Below are positions 26,169 to 35,500 of a DNA stretch of 64,000 bases, one piece after another. Numbering within the stretch: position 1 is the first letter of the stretch; each line of letters opens with the position of its first letter. The stretch is from Nonomuraea sp. SYSU D8015 (lineage in GTDB: Bacteria > Actinomycetota > Actinomycetes > Streptosporangiales > Streptosporangiaceae), in assembly GCF_008065375.1 (NCBI RefSeq), contig NZ_VJYI01000001.1, forward strand, positions 1,054,001 through 1,118,000, in the 5' to 3' direction. The notes beneath the pieces are model-generated. The model was not told the DNA's origin. It searched no databases and was given only the letters and a program-made list of their open reading frames with translations. The translations under genes were made by a program, and so were the position numbers.

Positions 26169-27437
26169 GTGAACACGATCGACAGGTGCGCCGCCGTCGG
26201 CGGCCTGCTGGCCCTCGCGATCCTGGCCGCGGGCTGCGGCCGCGGCGCCGGCCAGGCGCCCGAGCAGGCGCAGAACGTCACGACCGGCAAGGTGACGGGG
26301 GAGGTCACGGTCTGGGCGATGGGCGAGGAGGGCAAGGCGCTCGGCGCGTTCGCCAAGGACTTCGAGAGCGCCAACCCCGGCGTGAAGGTCGACGTCACGG
26401 CCATCGGATGGGACGTGGCGCACGACAAGATCACCGCCGCCATCGCCGGCAGCGCCACACCGGACGTCAGCATGATCGGCTCGACCTGGTCGGGAGAGCT
26501 CGCCAAGACCGGCGCGCTCGACCCGACGCCGCCCAACCTGGTCGACAAGGCCGCGTTCTTCCCCGGCGCGTGGCAGACGGTCGAGGTCGGCGGCACGGCG
26601 TACGGCGTTCCCTGGTACGTCGAGACCCGCGTCCTCTACTACCGCACCGACCAGGCGAAGAAGGCCGGCGTCGAGCCGCCGGAGACGTGGCAGGAGTTCC
26701 TCGGCTTCGCCAAGGCGCTGAAGGACAAGGGCGGCGCCACCAAGGGCTTCCAGCAGAGCTACACCCTCGGCGCCTCCTGGCAGGAGGTGCTGCCGCTGAT
26801 CTGGCAGGCCGGCGGCGAGATCGTCAAGGACGGGAAGTACACCTTCGACACCCCCGAGGCCCTGACCGCGCTCAAGCACTACGAGTCGATGTTCACGCAG
26901 AAACTCGCCCCGACCGACCTGCCGGAGAACGCCTTCCCGCAGAGCTTCGTCAAGGGCCAGGTCGGCGGCTTCTTCTCCGGCCCGTGGATGATCGGCGTGC
27001 TCAACAACGACGGCGGCCCCGAGTTCAAGGACAAGTTCGACGTCGCGCCCTACCCCAAGGGGCCCGTCTCGGCCACCAGCTTCGTCGGCGGGTCCGCCAT
27101 GGCCGTGTTCAAGAAGGCGAAGAACCGCGACGCGGCCTGGAAGTTCCTGCAGTGGCTGAGCGAGCCGAAGGTGCAGGCCAAGTGGTACACCACGGTCAAG
27201 GCCCTGCCCGCCGTGCAGGCCGCCTGGCGGGAGCCCGAGCTGACCGGCGACGAGCAGCTGGCCGTCTTCGGCGAGCAGCTCAAGGACGCCAAGACGCCGC
27301 CGCCGTTCCCGACGTGGGAGCAGGTGGCGAAGGTCCTGGAGGCGGAGCTGGAGAAGCTGGCGCGCGGCCGCCAGACCCCCGAGCAGACGGCCAAGGCCAT
27401 CCAGTCCCAGGCCGACACCATCGGGACGGGTCTGTGA
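26169..27437 (+). CDS. sugar ABC transporter substrate-binding lipoprotein
   Basis: Extracellular solute-binding protein of 422 residues (family 1). The lipobox is LAILAAGC with Cys23 as the lipidation site. Typical stretches are VTVWAMGEEGKALGAFAKDF, YGVPWYVETRVLYYRTD and GFFSGPWMIGVL. The GTG start has an excellent AGGAGG ribosome site. Its stop overlaps the next gene start (GTGA). No ATPase is encoded in the locus, so a shared MsiK-type ATPase from elsewhere is expected. Confidence 0.92.
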   Translation: MNTIDRCAAVGGLLALAILAAGCGRGAGQAPEQAQNVTTGKVTGEVTVWAMGEEGKALGAFAKDFESANPGVKVDVTAIGWDVAHDKITAAIAGSATPDVSMIGSTWSGELAKTGALDPTPPNLVDKAAFFPGAWQTVEVGGTAYGVPWYVETRVLYYRTDQAKKAGVEPPETWQEFLGFAKALKDKGGATKGFQQSYTLGASWQEVLPLIWQAGGEIVKDGKYTFDTPEALTALKHYESMFTQKLAPTDLPENAFPQSFVKGQVGGFFSGPWMIGVLNNDGGPEFKDKFDVAPYPKGPVSATSFVGGSAMAVFKKAKNRDAAWKFLQWLSEPKVQAKWYTTVKALPAVQAAWREPELTGDEQLAVFGEQLKDAKTPPPFPTWEQVAKVLEAELEKLARGRQTPEQTAKAIQSQADTIGTGL

Positions 27438-28354
27438 GCCTGGCGGTCCCCGCGCACCGCGCGAGGGCGGCCGTCCGGTTCGCGGTGCGCCGGAGCTGGA
27501 TCGGCTGGATGTTCATCCTGCCGTTCGTGGTGCTGTTCGCGGTGTTCTACCTGGGGCCGCTGCTCGTCGGCATCGGCATGAGCTTCACCGACATGCGCAG
27601 CACCGACGTGGCCGACCCCCTCGCGGTCGACGTCGTCGGCGTCGACAACTACCTGCGGCTCATGAACGACGGCGCCATGCGCAGGGCGGCGGTCAACACC
27701 GTCGTGTTCGTGGTCACGGCGCTGCCGCTGACCATCGGGCTCGGCCTGGCCGCCGCCGTCCTGCTCAACTCGGGGATCGCCCGCCTGCCGGCCGCGTTCT
27801 TCCGCCTCGGCTACTACCTGCCGAACATCACCAGCATCATCGGCATCGCCGTGGCCTGGAAGTTCCTGCTGGAGCCGGAGGCCGGGCTGGTCAACCGGCT
27901 GCTGGAGCTCGTCGGGATCCAGGGGCCCAACTGGCTGCAGAGCGAGAGCACCGCCCTGCCGTCGATCATCGTCATGACGGCCTGGCGCAGCTTCGGCTTC
28001 AACATGGTCGTGCTGCTGGCGGCCCTCCAGACCATCCCGAAGGAGCTGTACGAGGCCGCCGAGGTGGACGGCGCCGGACGGTGGGCCCGCTTCCGCTCGG
28101 TGACCGTGCCCGCGCTCCGCCCGGTGCTGCTGTTCTGCACCGTCTACAGCTCGGTCGGCTTCATGCAGTTCCTGGAGGAGCCGCTGGTCATGACCCGCGG
28201 CGGCCCGCTCAACTCCACGCTGTCGGCGTCGCTGGCCATCTTCAACCAGTTCGGCGTCGGCAACTACGGCTACGCCGGGGCCGCCTCGACGGTGCTGTTC
28301 ACGGTGATCGTGGCGCTGGCCGTGCTGCAGCTGAGACTCGGGAGGAGACGGTGA
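27434..28354 (+). CDS. sugar ABC transporter permease, MalF-type
   Basis: Inner-membrane permease of 306 residues with six predicted TM helices, beginning SWIGWMFILPFVVLFAVFYL. The EAA loop reads YEAAEVDGAGRWARFRSVTVP. GTG overlaps the binding-protein stop by 4 bp, and its own stop overlaps the next permease in the same way, so the three genes are coupled. It should form a heterodimeric channel with the next gene product. Confidence 0.92.
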   Translation: MSLAVPAHRARAAVRFAVRRSWIGWMFILPFVVLFAVFYLGPLLVGIGMSFTDMRSTDVADPLAVDVVGVDNYLRLMNDGAMRRAAVNTVVFVVTALPLTIGLGLAAAVLLNSGIARLPAAFFRLGYYLPNITSIIGIAVAWKFLLEPEAGLVNRLLELVGIQGPNWLQSESTALPSIIVMTAWRSFGFNMVVLLAALQTIPKELYEAAEVDGAGRWARFRSVTVPALRPVLLFCTVYSSVGFMQFLEEPLVMTRGGPLNSTLSASLAIFNQFGVGNYGYAGAASTVLFTVIVALAVLQLRLGRRR

Positions 28355-29172
28355 GAAGGACCCGCCGCCAGCACGCGATCGTCTACGCCGGGCTCACGCT
28401 CGGCCTGGCGCTGGTCATCGGGCCGTTCGTGTGGACGGCGCTCAGCTCGTTCAAGCCCGAGCGGGAGATCAGGCGCGACCCGCCGACGTTCTGGCCCGAG
28501 ACCTGGACGCTCGACAACTTCGCCGAGTTGTTCGACCGGGTCGACCTCGGCACCGCCTTCGCCAACAGCGTGATCATCGCGCTCGTGCTGGTGGCGACCA
28601 ACCTGCTGTTCTGCTCCATGGTCGGCTACGCCTTCGCCAAGCTGGACTTCCGCGGCAAGAACGTGGCCTTCGCGCTGGTGCTGGTGCAGCTCGCGATCCC
28701 GGCGATCGTGGTGATGATGCCGCAGTTCGTGCTCATCGCGAAGCTCGGCATGGTCAACACGTTCATCGGGATCATCCTGCCGACCGTGGTGACGCCGCTG
28801 GGCGTGTTCATGATGCGGCAGTTCATCGCCGACCTGCCCGACGAGCTCATCCACGCGGCCCGGGTGGACGGCGCCGGGGAGTTCCGGATCTTCTTCACGA
28901 TCATCCTGCCGCTGTGCGGGCCGCCGCTGGCCACGCTGGCGCTCATCACGTTCCTCGGCTCGTGGAACAACTTCCTGTGGCCGGCCGTGGTCGCGCAGAG
29001 CGAGCAGATGTACACCCTTCCGGTCGCGCTCAACATCCTCAACGGCAACGAGGGCACCCACTACAACCTGCTGGTCGCCGGCTCGGTCGTGGTGATCGCC
29101 CCGATCCTGTTCCTCTTCGTGTTCCTGCAGCGCTACTTCATCCAGGGCATCGCCACCACCGGCCTCAAATAG
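28351..29172 (+). CDS. sugar ABC transporter permease, MalG-type
   Basis: Second permease of the importer, 273 residues and six TM helices. The EAA loop is IHAARVDGAGEFRIFFTIILP, followed by the family's FLGSWNNFLWP motif. It starts with GTG in a 4-bp overlap with the first permease and is followed after 10 bp by the secreted glycosidase gene, in the same transcription unit. Confidence 0.92.
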   Translation: MRRTRRQHAIVYAGLTLGLALVIGPFVWTALSSFKPEREIRRDPPTFWPETWTLDNFAELFDRVDLGTAFANSVIIALVLVATNLLFCSMVGYAFAKLDFRGKNVAFALVLVQLAIPAIVVMMPQFVLIAKLGMVNTFIGIILPTVVTPLGVFMMRQFIADLPDELIHAARVDGAGEFRIFFTIILPLCGPPLATLALITFLGSWNNFLWPAVVAQSEQMYTLPVALNILNGNEGTHYNLLVAGSVVVIAPILFLFVFLQRYFIQGIATTGLK

Positions 29173-29182
29173 AGGAGCCCCC

Positions 29183-30688
29183 ATGCGAAAGATAGTTCTG
29201 TCCGGTTTAGTCGTGCTGGCCCTGACGGTTCCGGCCACCCCGGCCCAGGGGGACAGCACCCTGCATCGCTACGCCAAGGACACCTGGCGGTCGATGGACG
29301 CCATGGTCGAGCCCGCCACCGGCGTGCCCGCCGACAAGGTGACCGGCGACCTCAAGACGCGGGCCAAGGTCACCTCGCCCACCAACATCGGCACGTACGT
29401 GTGGAGCACGCTCGTCGCCCGCGACCTGAGCCTGATCACGGGCCGCGACGCCACCGCCCGGATCGGCCGGGTCCTCACGGCGCTGGAGAAACTCGAGCGC
29501 CACGCCCCCACCGGCCAGTACTACAACTGGTACGACCCGGCCACCCTCCAGCTCATCCGCAGCTGGCCGGAGACCGGCGAACCGGTCCGTCTGTTCGCCT
29601 CCAGCGTGGACAACGCCTGGCTGGCCGCGGCCCTCATGATGGTCAGGAACGCCGTCCCGGCCCACACCGCCCGCGCCGACCGCCTGGCGAACTCGATGAA
29701 CTTCAAGTCCTACTACGACCCGGCGGCCCGCCCCGACGCCGGCACCGGCCTGCTGCGCGGCGGCTTCTGGCCGGAGCGGCCGCCGGGGCCCGACGACTGC
29801 TTCGTCGAGAGCGACTACGCCGGCACCGGCACGACCGTCTACTCCACCTGCCACCATTACGGCGCGCCCGCCGAGACCCGCATCGGCCAGTACGTCGGCA
29901 TCGCGCTCGGCCAGATCCCGCGCGAGAGCTACTTCGGCCCGTACCGCACCTTCCCCGACAACGGCTGCGACTTCGGCTGGCAGGAGCAGAAGCCGGTCGG
30001 GTCGTGGAAGCGGTACCTCGGCGTGAACGTGTGGGAGGGCACGTACGGCTACCGCGGCATGCGTTTCGTCCCCAACTGGGGCGGCTCGATGTTCGAGGCC
30101 CTCATGCCCGACCTGGTCGTCCCCGAGGCGAAATGGGCGCCGCGCAGCTGGGGCCGCAACCACCCGGTGTTCGTCAAGGCCCAGATCGAGCACGGCCTGA
30201 AGGAGGCCGAGTACGGCTACTGGGGCTTCTCCCCGTCCAACGACCCGCACGGCGGCTACCGCGTGTACGGCGTGGACCCGCTCGGCATGGACGAGCCCGG
30301 CTACACCTCCGACCGCGAGGAGACCAAGGTCGACTACGGCTACGAGGGCTGCCGCCCCGCACAGCCGGAGCCCGCGGCCTACGGCGACGGCGTGGTGACG
30401 CCGCACGCGAGCTTCCTGGCGCTGCCGTACGCGCGGGGCGCGGCCATGGACAACCTGGCCAAGCTGCGCCGCGACTTCGACGCCTACGGCCCCGGCGGCT
30501 TCTACGACGCGATCGCCGTCCGCTCCGGCGTCGTGTCAGCGTGGTACCTGGCGCTCGACCAGGGCATGGTCATGGCCGCCCTCGGCAACGTGCTCACGGG
30601 CGGCAACCTGCACCGCTACTTCGCAGGCTCCGGCGTGGAGGCCAAGCTCCGCCCGGTGATGCGGCTCGAGGAATGGGATGTCGGATGA
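29183..30688 (+). CDS. secreted glycoside hydrolase with glycoamylase-like (alpha/alpha-barrel) fold
   Basis: Exported 501-residue protein. The signal peptide is MRKIVLSGLVVLALTVPATP. The C-terminal half has the blocks expected in the glycoamylase domain (PF10091), known from GH144 beta-1,2-glucanases and NdvB-type proteins: NWGGSMFEALMPDLVVPE near residue 299, YGYWGFSPSNDPHGGYRVYG near 344, and VVTPHASFLALPYARG near 404. Six to seven helical hairpins are plausible from the N-terminal half. The substrate is inferred only; GH144-like activity on beta-1,2-glucan is one possibility. It sits between the ABC genes and a GH39 gene. Confidence 0.75.
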   Translation: MRKIVLSGLVVLALTVPATPAQGDSTLHRYAKDTWRSMDAMVEPATGVPADKVTGDLKTRAKVTSPTNIGTYVWSTLVARDLSLITGRDATARIGRVLTALEKLERHAPTGQYYNWYDPATLQLIRSWPETGEPVRLFASSVDNAWLAAALMMVRNAVPAHTARADRLANSMNFKSYYDPAARPDAGTGLLRGGFWPERPPGPDDCFVESDYAGTGTTVYSTCHHYGAPAETRIGQYVGIALGQIPRESYFGPYRTFPDNGCDFGWQEQKPVGSWKRYLGVNVWEGTYGYRGMRFVPNWGGSMFEALMPDLVVPEAKWAPRSWGRNHPVFVKAQIEHGLKEAEYGYWGFSPSNDPHGGYRVYGVDPLGMDEPGYTSDREETKVDYGYEGCRPAQPEPAAYGDGVVTPHASFLALPYARGAAMDNLAKLRRDFDAYGPGGFYDAIAVRSGVVSAWYLALDQGMVMAALGNVLTGGNLHRYFAGSGVEAKLRPVMRLEEWDVG

Positions 30689-30704
30689 ATCGGGGAACCT
30701 CTTG

Positions 30705-32495
30705 ATGAACACACCTGCCCACCGCGACTGGCAGGACCGCATCGGCCAGGCCTCCGGTGAGATCACCCCGGCCGCGCGGCCCGCCCTGGAGGCCCCCACG
30801 GGCCTGCGGGCGGTCCCGGGCGGCGGTGCGGTGACGCTCACCTGGGACCCTGTCCCGGGCGCCATCGGCTACCTGGTGCACCGGGACGGCGTGCCGGTCG
30901 GGCAGCCGGACGTGGACGTGCCCGCCGTCCCGTCCTGCCGGTACGTCGACACCGGCTACGGGCCGGCGGCCTACGCGGTGGCGGCGCTCTCCGCCATGGA
31001 CGCGATCGGCCCCCTGTCCGCGGCCGTCCACGCGGCGCCCGCCGCCACCCGGGGCGAGGTGTCGCTGCGGGTCGACGCGTCGCGGGTCACGCGGCCGCTC
31101 CCGAGGCCGTGGACGTCCATGGTGGGCTCGGAGCACCTGTCGTACCTGCTCGAAACCGGCGAGACCGGCGGCAGGCCGATCGGCGCGGAGCTCACCGAGG
31201 CGCTGCGGATCATGCGTGACGAGCTCGGCGTCGAGACGGTCAGAGCGCACGGCATCCTCTGCGACGACCTGGGCGTCTACAAGGAAGGGGACGTCTACGA
31301 CTTCAGCGGCGTGGACGCGGTCTACGACACGGTCGTCGGCCTCGGCCTGCGCCCGATCGTCGAGCTCGGCTTCATGCCGCGCGACCTGGCCGCCGACCCC
31401 TCCAAGACCGTCTTCGCGTACGAGGCGATCGTCTCGCCGCCCAAGGACTACGAGGCGTGGGGCGACCTGGTGCGGGCGCTGGTCGAGCACCTGGCGGAGC
31501 GGTACGGGATCCATGAGCTGGTCGACCACTGGGCCTTCGAGGTGTGGAACGAGCCCAACCTCGCCGTCTTCTGGTCCGGCACGCCGGAGGAGTACTTCCT
31601 CCTCTATGACGTCACCGCCGCGGCCGTGAAGAACGTGCACCCCGGCCTGCGCGTCGGCGGCCCCGCCTCGGCCGCGAACGGCTGGGTCGAGGAGCTGCTC
31701 GCCCACGTCGCCGAGTCCGGCGCGGCACTCGACTTCCTGTCCACGCACACGTACGGCAACGCCCCCCTCGACTGGCGCCCCGCCCTGGACCGCTACCACC
31801 GGGACGTTCCCATCTGGTGGACCGAGTGGGGGCCCACGCCCACCCACTTCCACGGCGTCGGCGACGGGCCGTTCGGGGCGGCGTTCGTGCTGCACGGCAT
31901 GAAGTCGGCCGCGGGCCGGATCGCCGCACTGTCGCACTGGGTGGCCTCCGACCACTTCGAGGAGCTCGGCCGCCCGCCGCGGCTGTTCCACGGCGGCTTC
32001 GGCCTCCTCACCGTCGGCAACCTGCGCAAGCCCCGCTTCCACGCGCTCTCCCTCGCCGCCCGCCTGGGCGACCACGAGCTGCCCGCCACGTCGGACGGGG
32101 ACGTGGCGGGCGTGGAGGCGTGGGCGGCCAGGCACGACGACGGCCGGATCGGCGTGCTCGTCTGGAACGGCACGCTCAACCACACCCAGGCGGCCGGCGC
32201 GCCTGAGCTGGCCCGCACGATCACCCTCACCGTCGGCGGCCTGGACGGCGACCGCTGGACGCTCACCCACCACCGCATCGACGGCGACCACTCCAACATC
32301 GAGGCCGTCTGGCAGGCCATGGGAGGCGGCGACTGGCCGGCGGGCGAACAGTGGGACAAGCTCCACTCCGCCAACACCGTCGACGAGCTCCACCCGCCCG
32401 TGACGGTCACCGGCGACACGGCCACACTCCGCTTCGACCTGCCCATGCCCGGCGTGTCCTTCATCGAGGCGACACCGGTCCGGACAGGGCCCTGA
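30705..32495 (+). CDS. GH39 glycosidase (beta-xylosidase-like) with N-terminal FnIII-like domain
   Basis: Cytoplasmic glycosidase without signal peptide, 596 residues from this ATG. Residues about 45-120 look like a fibronectin-III domain (GLRAVPGGGAVTLTWDPVPG). The (beta/alpha)8 domain has acid/base Glu283 in FEVWNEPNLAVFW and nucleophile Glu374 in VPIWWTEWGPT, as in GH39 beta-xylosidases. The start at 30705 has GGGGAA 7 bp upstream; an in-frame ATG at 30678, overlapping the previous gene, is the alternative. It probably cleaves imported oligosaccharides. Confidence 0.87.
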   Translation: MNTPAHRDWQDRIGQASGEITPAARPALEAPTGLRAVPGGGAVTLTWDPVPGAIGYLVHRDGVPVGQPDVDVPAVPSCRYVDTGYGPAAYAVAALSAMDAIGPLSAAVHAAPAATRGEVSLRVDASRVTRPLPRPWTSMVGSEHLSYLLETGETGGRPIGAELTEALRIMRDELGVETVRAHGILCDDLGVYKEGDVYDFSGVDAVYDTVVGLGLRPIVELGFMPRDLAADPSKTVFAYEAIVSPPKDYEAWGDLVRALVEHLAERYGIHELVDHWAFEVWNEPNLAVFWSGTPEEYFLLYDVTAAAVKNVHPGLRVGGPASAANGWVEELLAHVAESGAALDFLSTHTYGNAPLDWRPALDRYHRDVPIWWTEWGPTPTHFHGVGDGPFGAAFVLHGMKSAAGRIAALSHWVASDHFEELGRPPRLFHGGFGLLTVGNLRKPRFHALSLAARLGDHELPATSDGDVAGVEAWAARHDDGRIGVLVWNGTLNHTQAAGAPELARTITLTVGGLDGDRWTLTHHRIDGDHSNIEAVWQAMGGGDWPAGEQWDKLHSANTVDELHPPVTVTGDTATLRFDLPMPGVSFIEATPVRTGP

Positions 32496-32542
32496 GAGCC
32501 GTGGGCAACCACATGCTCGCATAGCCAGCGCCCCCAACAGTT

Positions 32543-32556
32543 CATACTCTGTGCGC
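32543..32556 (+). promoter_or_regulatory. possible leaderless promoter of the CHAT gene
   Basis: A CATACT hexamer at 32543-32548 lies about 9 bp before the ATG at 32557, and no Shine-Dalgarno sequence is visible. This spacing would place transcription start at or next to the start codon, typical of leaderless actinobacterial mRNA. Confidence 0.35.
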
Positions 32557-35500
32557 ATGACCGATCCGGCCGAGGCGCTGGCCGCCCGCATCGAGCGGTT
32601 CGAGCAGGCCGCGGATCCCGAGCTGATCTGGGATCCCGCGGCTCTGGTCGAGGCCGAGCGGGCGATGCGGGCCTGCGCCGGCGACCGCTCCGACGCCGCC
32701 ACGTGGCGCCTGATCGGCATGCTCCACCTGGCCCGCTACCGGCTCGACCAGCGCACCACCCAGGACGCCGCCGTGGCGGGCGCCTTCTTCGCCGCCGTGG
32801 CCGTGGTCGACCCCGGACGGCTGCCGGAGAAGCTGCGCGGCTCCAACGTGCCGCCCGGCGACTCGGCCGGCACCTGGGCCGGGCTGGTGGAGCAGGTGTT
32901 CCGGCACGTGGACCCGGCCGCGTACCGGCACGTCGGCCTGCTCATCCACGCCCTGGTCCGCCGCGCCGTGGCCCGCCCCACCGTGGAGGCCGCCGACCGG
33001 CTCGGGCAGCTGCTGTTACAGCAGGCCATGCGCTCCACCGACCCGTCCTGGGCGCCCGGCGCCCTCGCGCTGCTCGGCGGCGGCCTGGTGCGCCTGTACG
33101 GGCAGACGGGGGAGAAGGAGCTCATCGACGACGCCGTGCACGTGCTGTTCCGCGCGGCGCTCGGGGCGCCCGGCGACGCCGCCCGCCTCGGGGAGCTGGC
33201 CGCGGCCCTCGCCCTCGCCGCCCCCGGCGACGAGGACCTGATCGGGGCCTACCTCGCCGCCGCGGAATCGGCGCCGGGCACCCGGGAAAGGTCGCAGGCG
33301 CTGCTGGCGCTCCTCGACCTCATCCGGGCGCGGGCGGCAGGCTCGTGCCTGGACCACGACCTGCTGGCGTTCATCAGAGTGGGGCAGTGCGCGCTCGACT
33401 TCTGGCACGAGCAGTGGGCCCACCCCGGCGTGCTGGGGCCGTACGCCGCGGGGCTGGTCGAGTGGTACGTGGTCACGGGGGACGAACGCTCCCTGGAGGC
33501 CGGCCGCGAAATGCTGGCGGCCCTGGGCGTCACCCCCGACGAGACCGCCCCCGACGTGAGAGCGGGCCGCCCCAACAAGCCCGACGCGACGCCCGGCCGC
33601 TCCGGCGCTGTCACCCGTGGGACATCCGGCCTCTCCGGGGAGAAGGCCCGCCGCCTCGGCGCCGATCCCGTCGTCCGCCTCGGCCTGCTGGCCGACCGCC
33701 GCTGGTGCCGCTACGGCGTGACCGGGGAGCCGGCCGATCTGGAGGTGGCCATCGAGGCCAGGCGGGAGGCCGCCGAACTCGCCCCGCCCACACACCCCGA
33801 CCGCCCCGGCCTGCTGACGGACCTGGCGACCGCCCTCCTCGAACGGGCTGTGGTGACCGGGGGAGACCCCGCCGAGCCGATCATCGCCGCCCGCACGGCC
33901 CTGGCCGCCTGTTCCGGCCGCGACCCCTCCAGGGCCGAGGCCTTGCTCCTGCTCGCAAGGGCCCTCACCCTGCACCTCACCCCCCGGACCGCCGACGAGG
34001 CCGTCGACGCCCTCCGCGACGCCCTCGCCGCCGACGACCAGTTGTCCCTGCGCGCCGAGTCGTACGGCCTGCTGTCGGAGGTCCTCCGCTGGCGCGCCAC
34101 CCACCTGAGCCCCACCCCGCAGCGCGGCGGCGAGTGGCGGGCCGACGACCTGAACGACGCCGTGCTGGCCGCCCGCCAGGCCGTCGAGCTGGCCATGAAG
34201 ACCTCCGGTGACCAGGCCCCCGCCCAGCGGCTGCTGGCCCTGGCCTTGCTCGACCGATTCTCCGCCCTGGGCGACACCCGTGACCTGACCGAGGCGCTGG
34301 CCCTGGCCCGGGACGGCGACACGGAGGTGCTGTCCCGCCTCAGCACTCTGCTCGACGCCCCCGTCCCCCCGCCGACGGACGAGCACCTCGCGCAGGCCGC
34401 CACCGAGCTCGCCCTGCGGTCCTCGGACGAGCACCTGACGCTCAAACTCCTCGACCTGGCCGAGCGGCAGGTCCGCCCGGCGGGCGACGCCGGCGGACGT
34501 GGGGCGTTCCTGCTCGCCACGGCACTCCGGCTGGGAGAACTGGGCCGCCTCCGCACCGCCAACACCATCCTGGCCCGCGCGCCGGCCGCCTTCGACGCGG
34601 AAGGCCGCCGCTCCGAGGCCGCCCACGCGCTCTCCAAACTGGCTCTCAACCATGAGGAGCTGGGCGAGCCCGACCAGGCACTGGAGGCGTTCGAACGGGC
34701 GGCGGCCGCCTACCGCTCGCTGGGCGAGACCCGGTCCGAGGCCGAGCAGCTGGCCTGCATGGGCGGCGTCCTCCTCCGGGCAGGCGACCCCGCCGGGGCC
34801 GTCGAACAGTACCTCCGGGCCGTCGCCCTGTCCGCGAGAGCCGGGCTGAGCAGGGAGGAGGCCGTCCACCAGATGCAGGCGGCCGAGGCGTACCTGGAGA
34901 CAGGAAACCCGCCCGCGGCCCTGGCCTGCGCCTCCCGCGCCAGAGACCTGTACCTGACGCTCGGCGAGACGCAGGCGGCGGCCGGCGTCCTGATCCCCGC
35001 GGCCCGCGCCGCCGTCGACCAGGGCGACCTCACCACCGCGGTCGAACGCATCACCGCCTGCGCCATCGAGCTGGAGGCCGCCGGAGCGTGGGAGGACGCC
35101 TGCCGGGCTCTCGACGCCCACGCCGTCCTGCTCGCCGCCCGCGGCCACCGCCCGCAGGCCGCCGCCTGCGAGGTCCGCGTGGTCGAGATCGTACGCCGCC
35201 GAGGTCAGCGGCGGGAGCCCGCCGACGAGTGGTACCGCATCGCCCGCCGCCGCCGCGCCGCGGGCGATGCCGAGGGCGCCAGGTCCGCGTTCGAGCAGGC
35301 GGAACGCGAGTACGACTCCATCGGCCACCACGACGGCTCCGGCGCGGTCCGCTACAACCTGGGCGTGCTCGCGTACGCCGAGGGCGACGCCGAGCGGGCA
35401 CTGGAGGCGTTCGGAGCGGCGGGGGAGACCTACGCCCGGCTGCGGGCGCCCGCCAAGGAGGCGACCGCTCTCACCATGCGCGCCGCCTGCCTGGCCGCTC

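Noticed and set aside
29183..32495. Whole locus as a specialised biosynthetic gene cluster
   Set aside because: No PKS, NRPS, terpene or RiPP enzyme is present; genes fit glycan uptake and hydrolysis.
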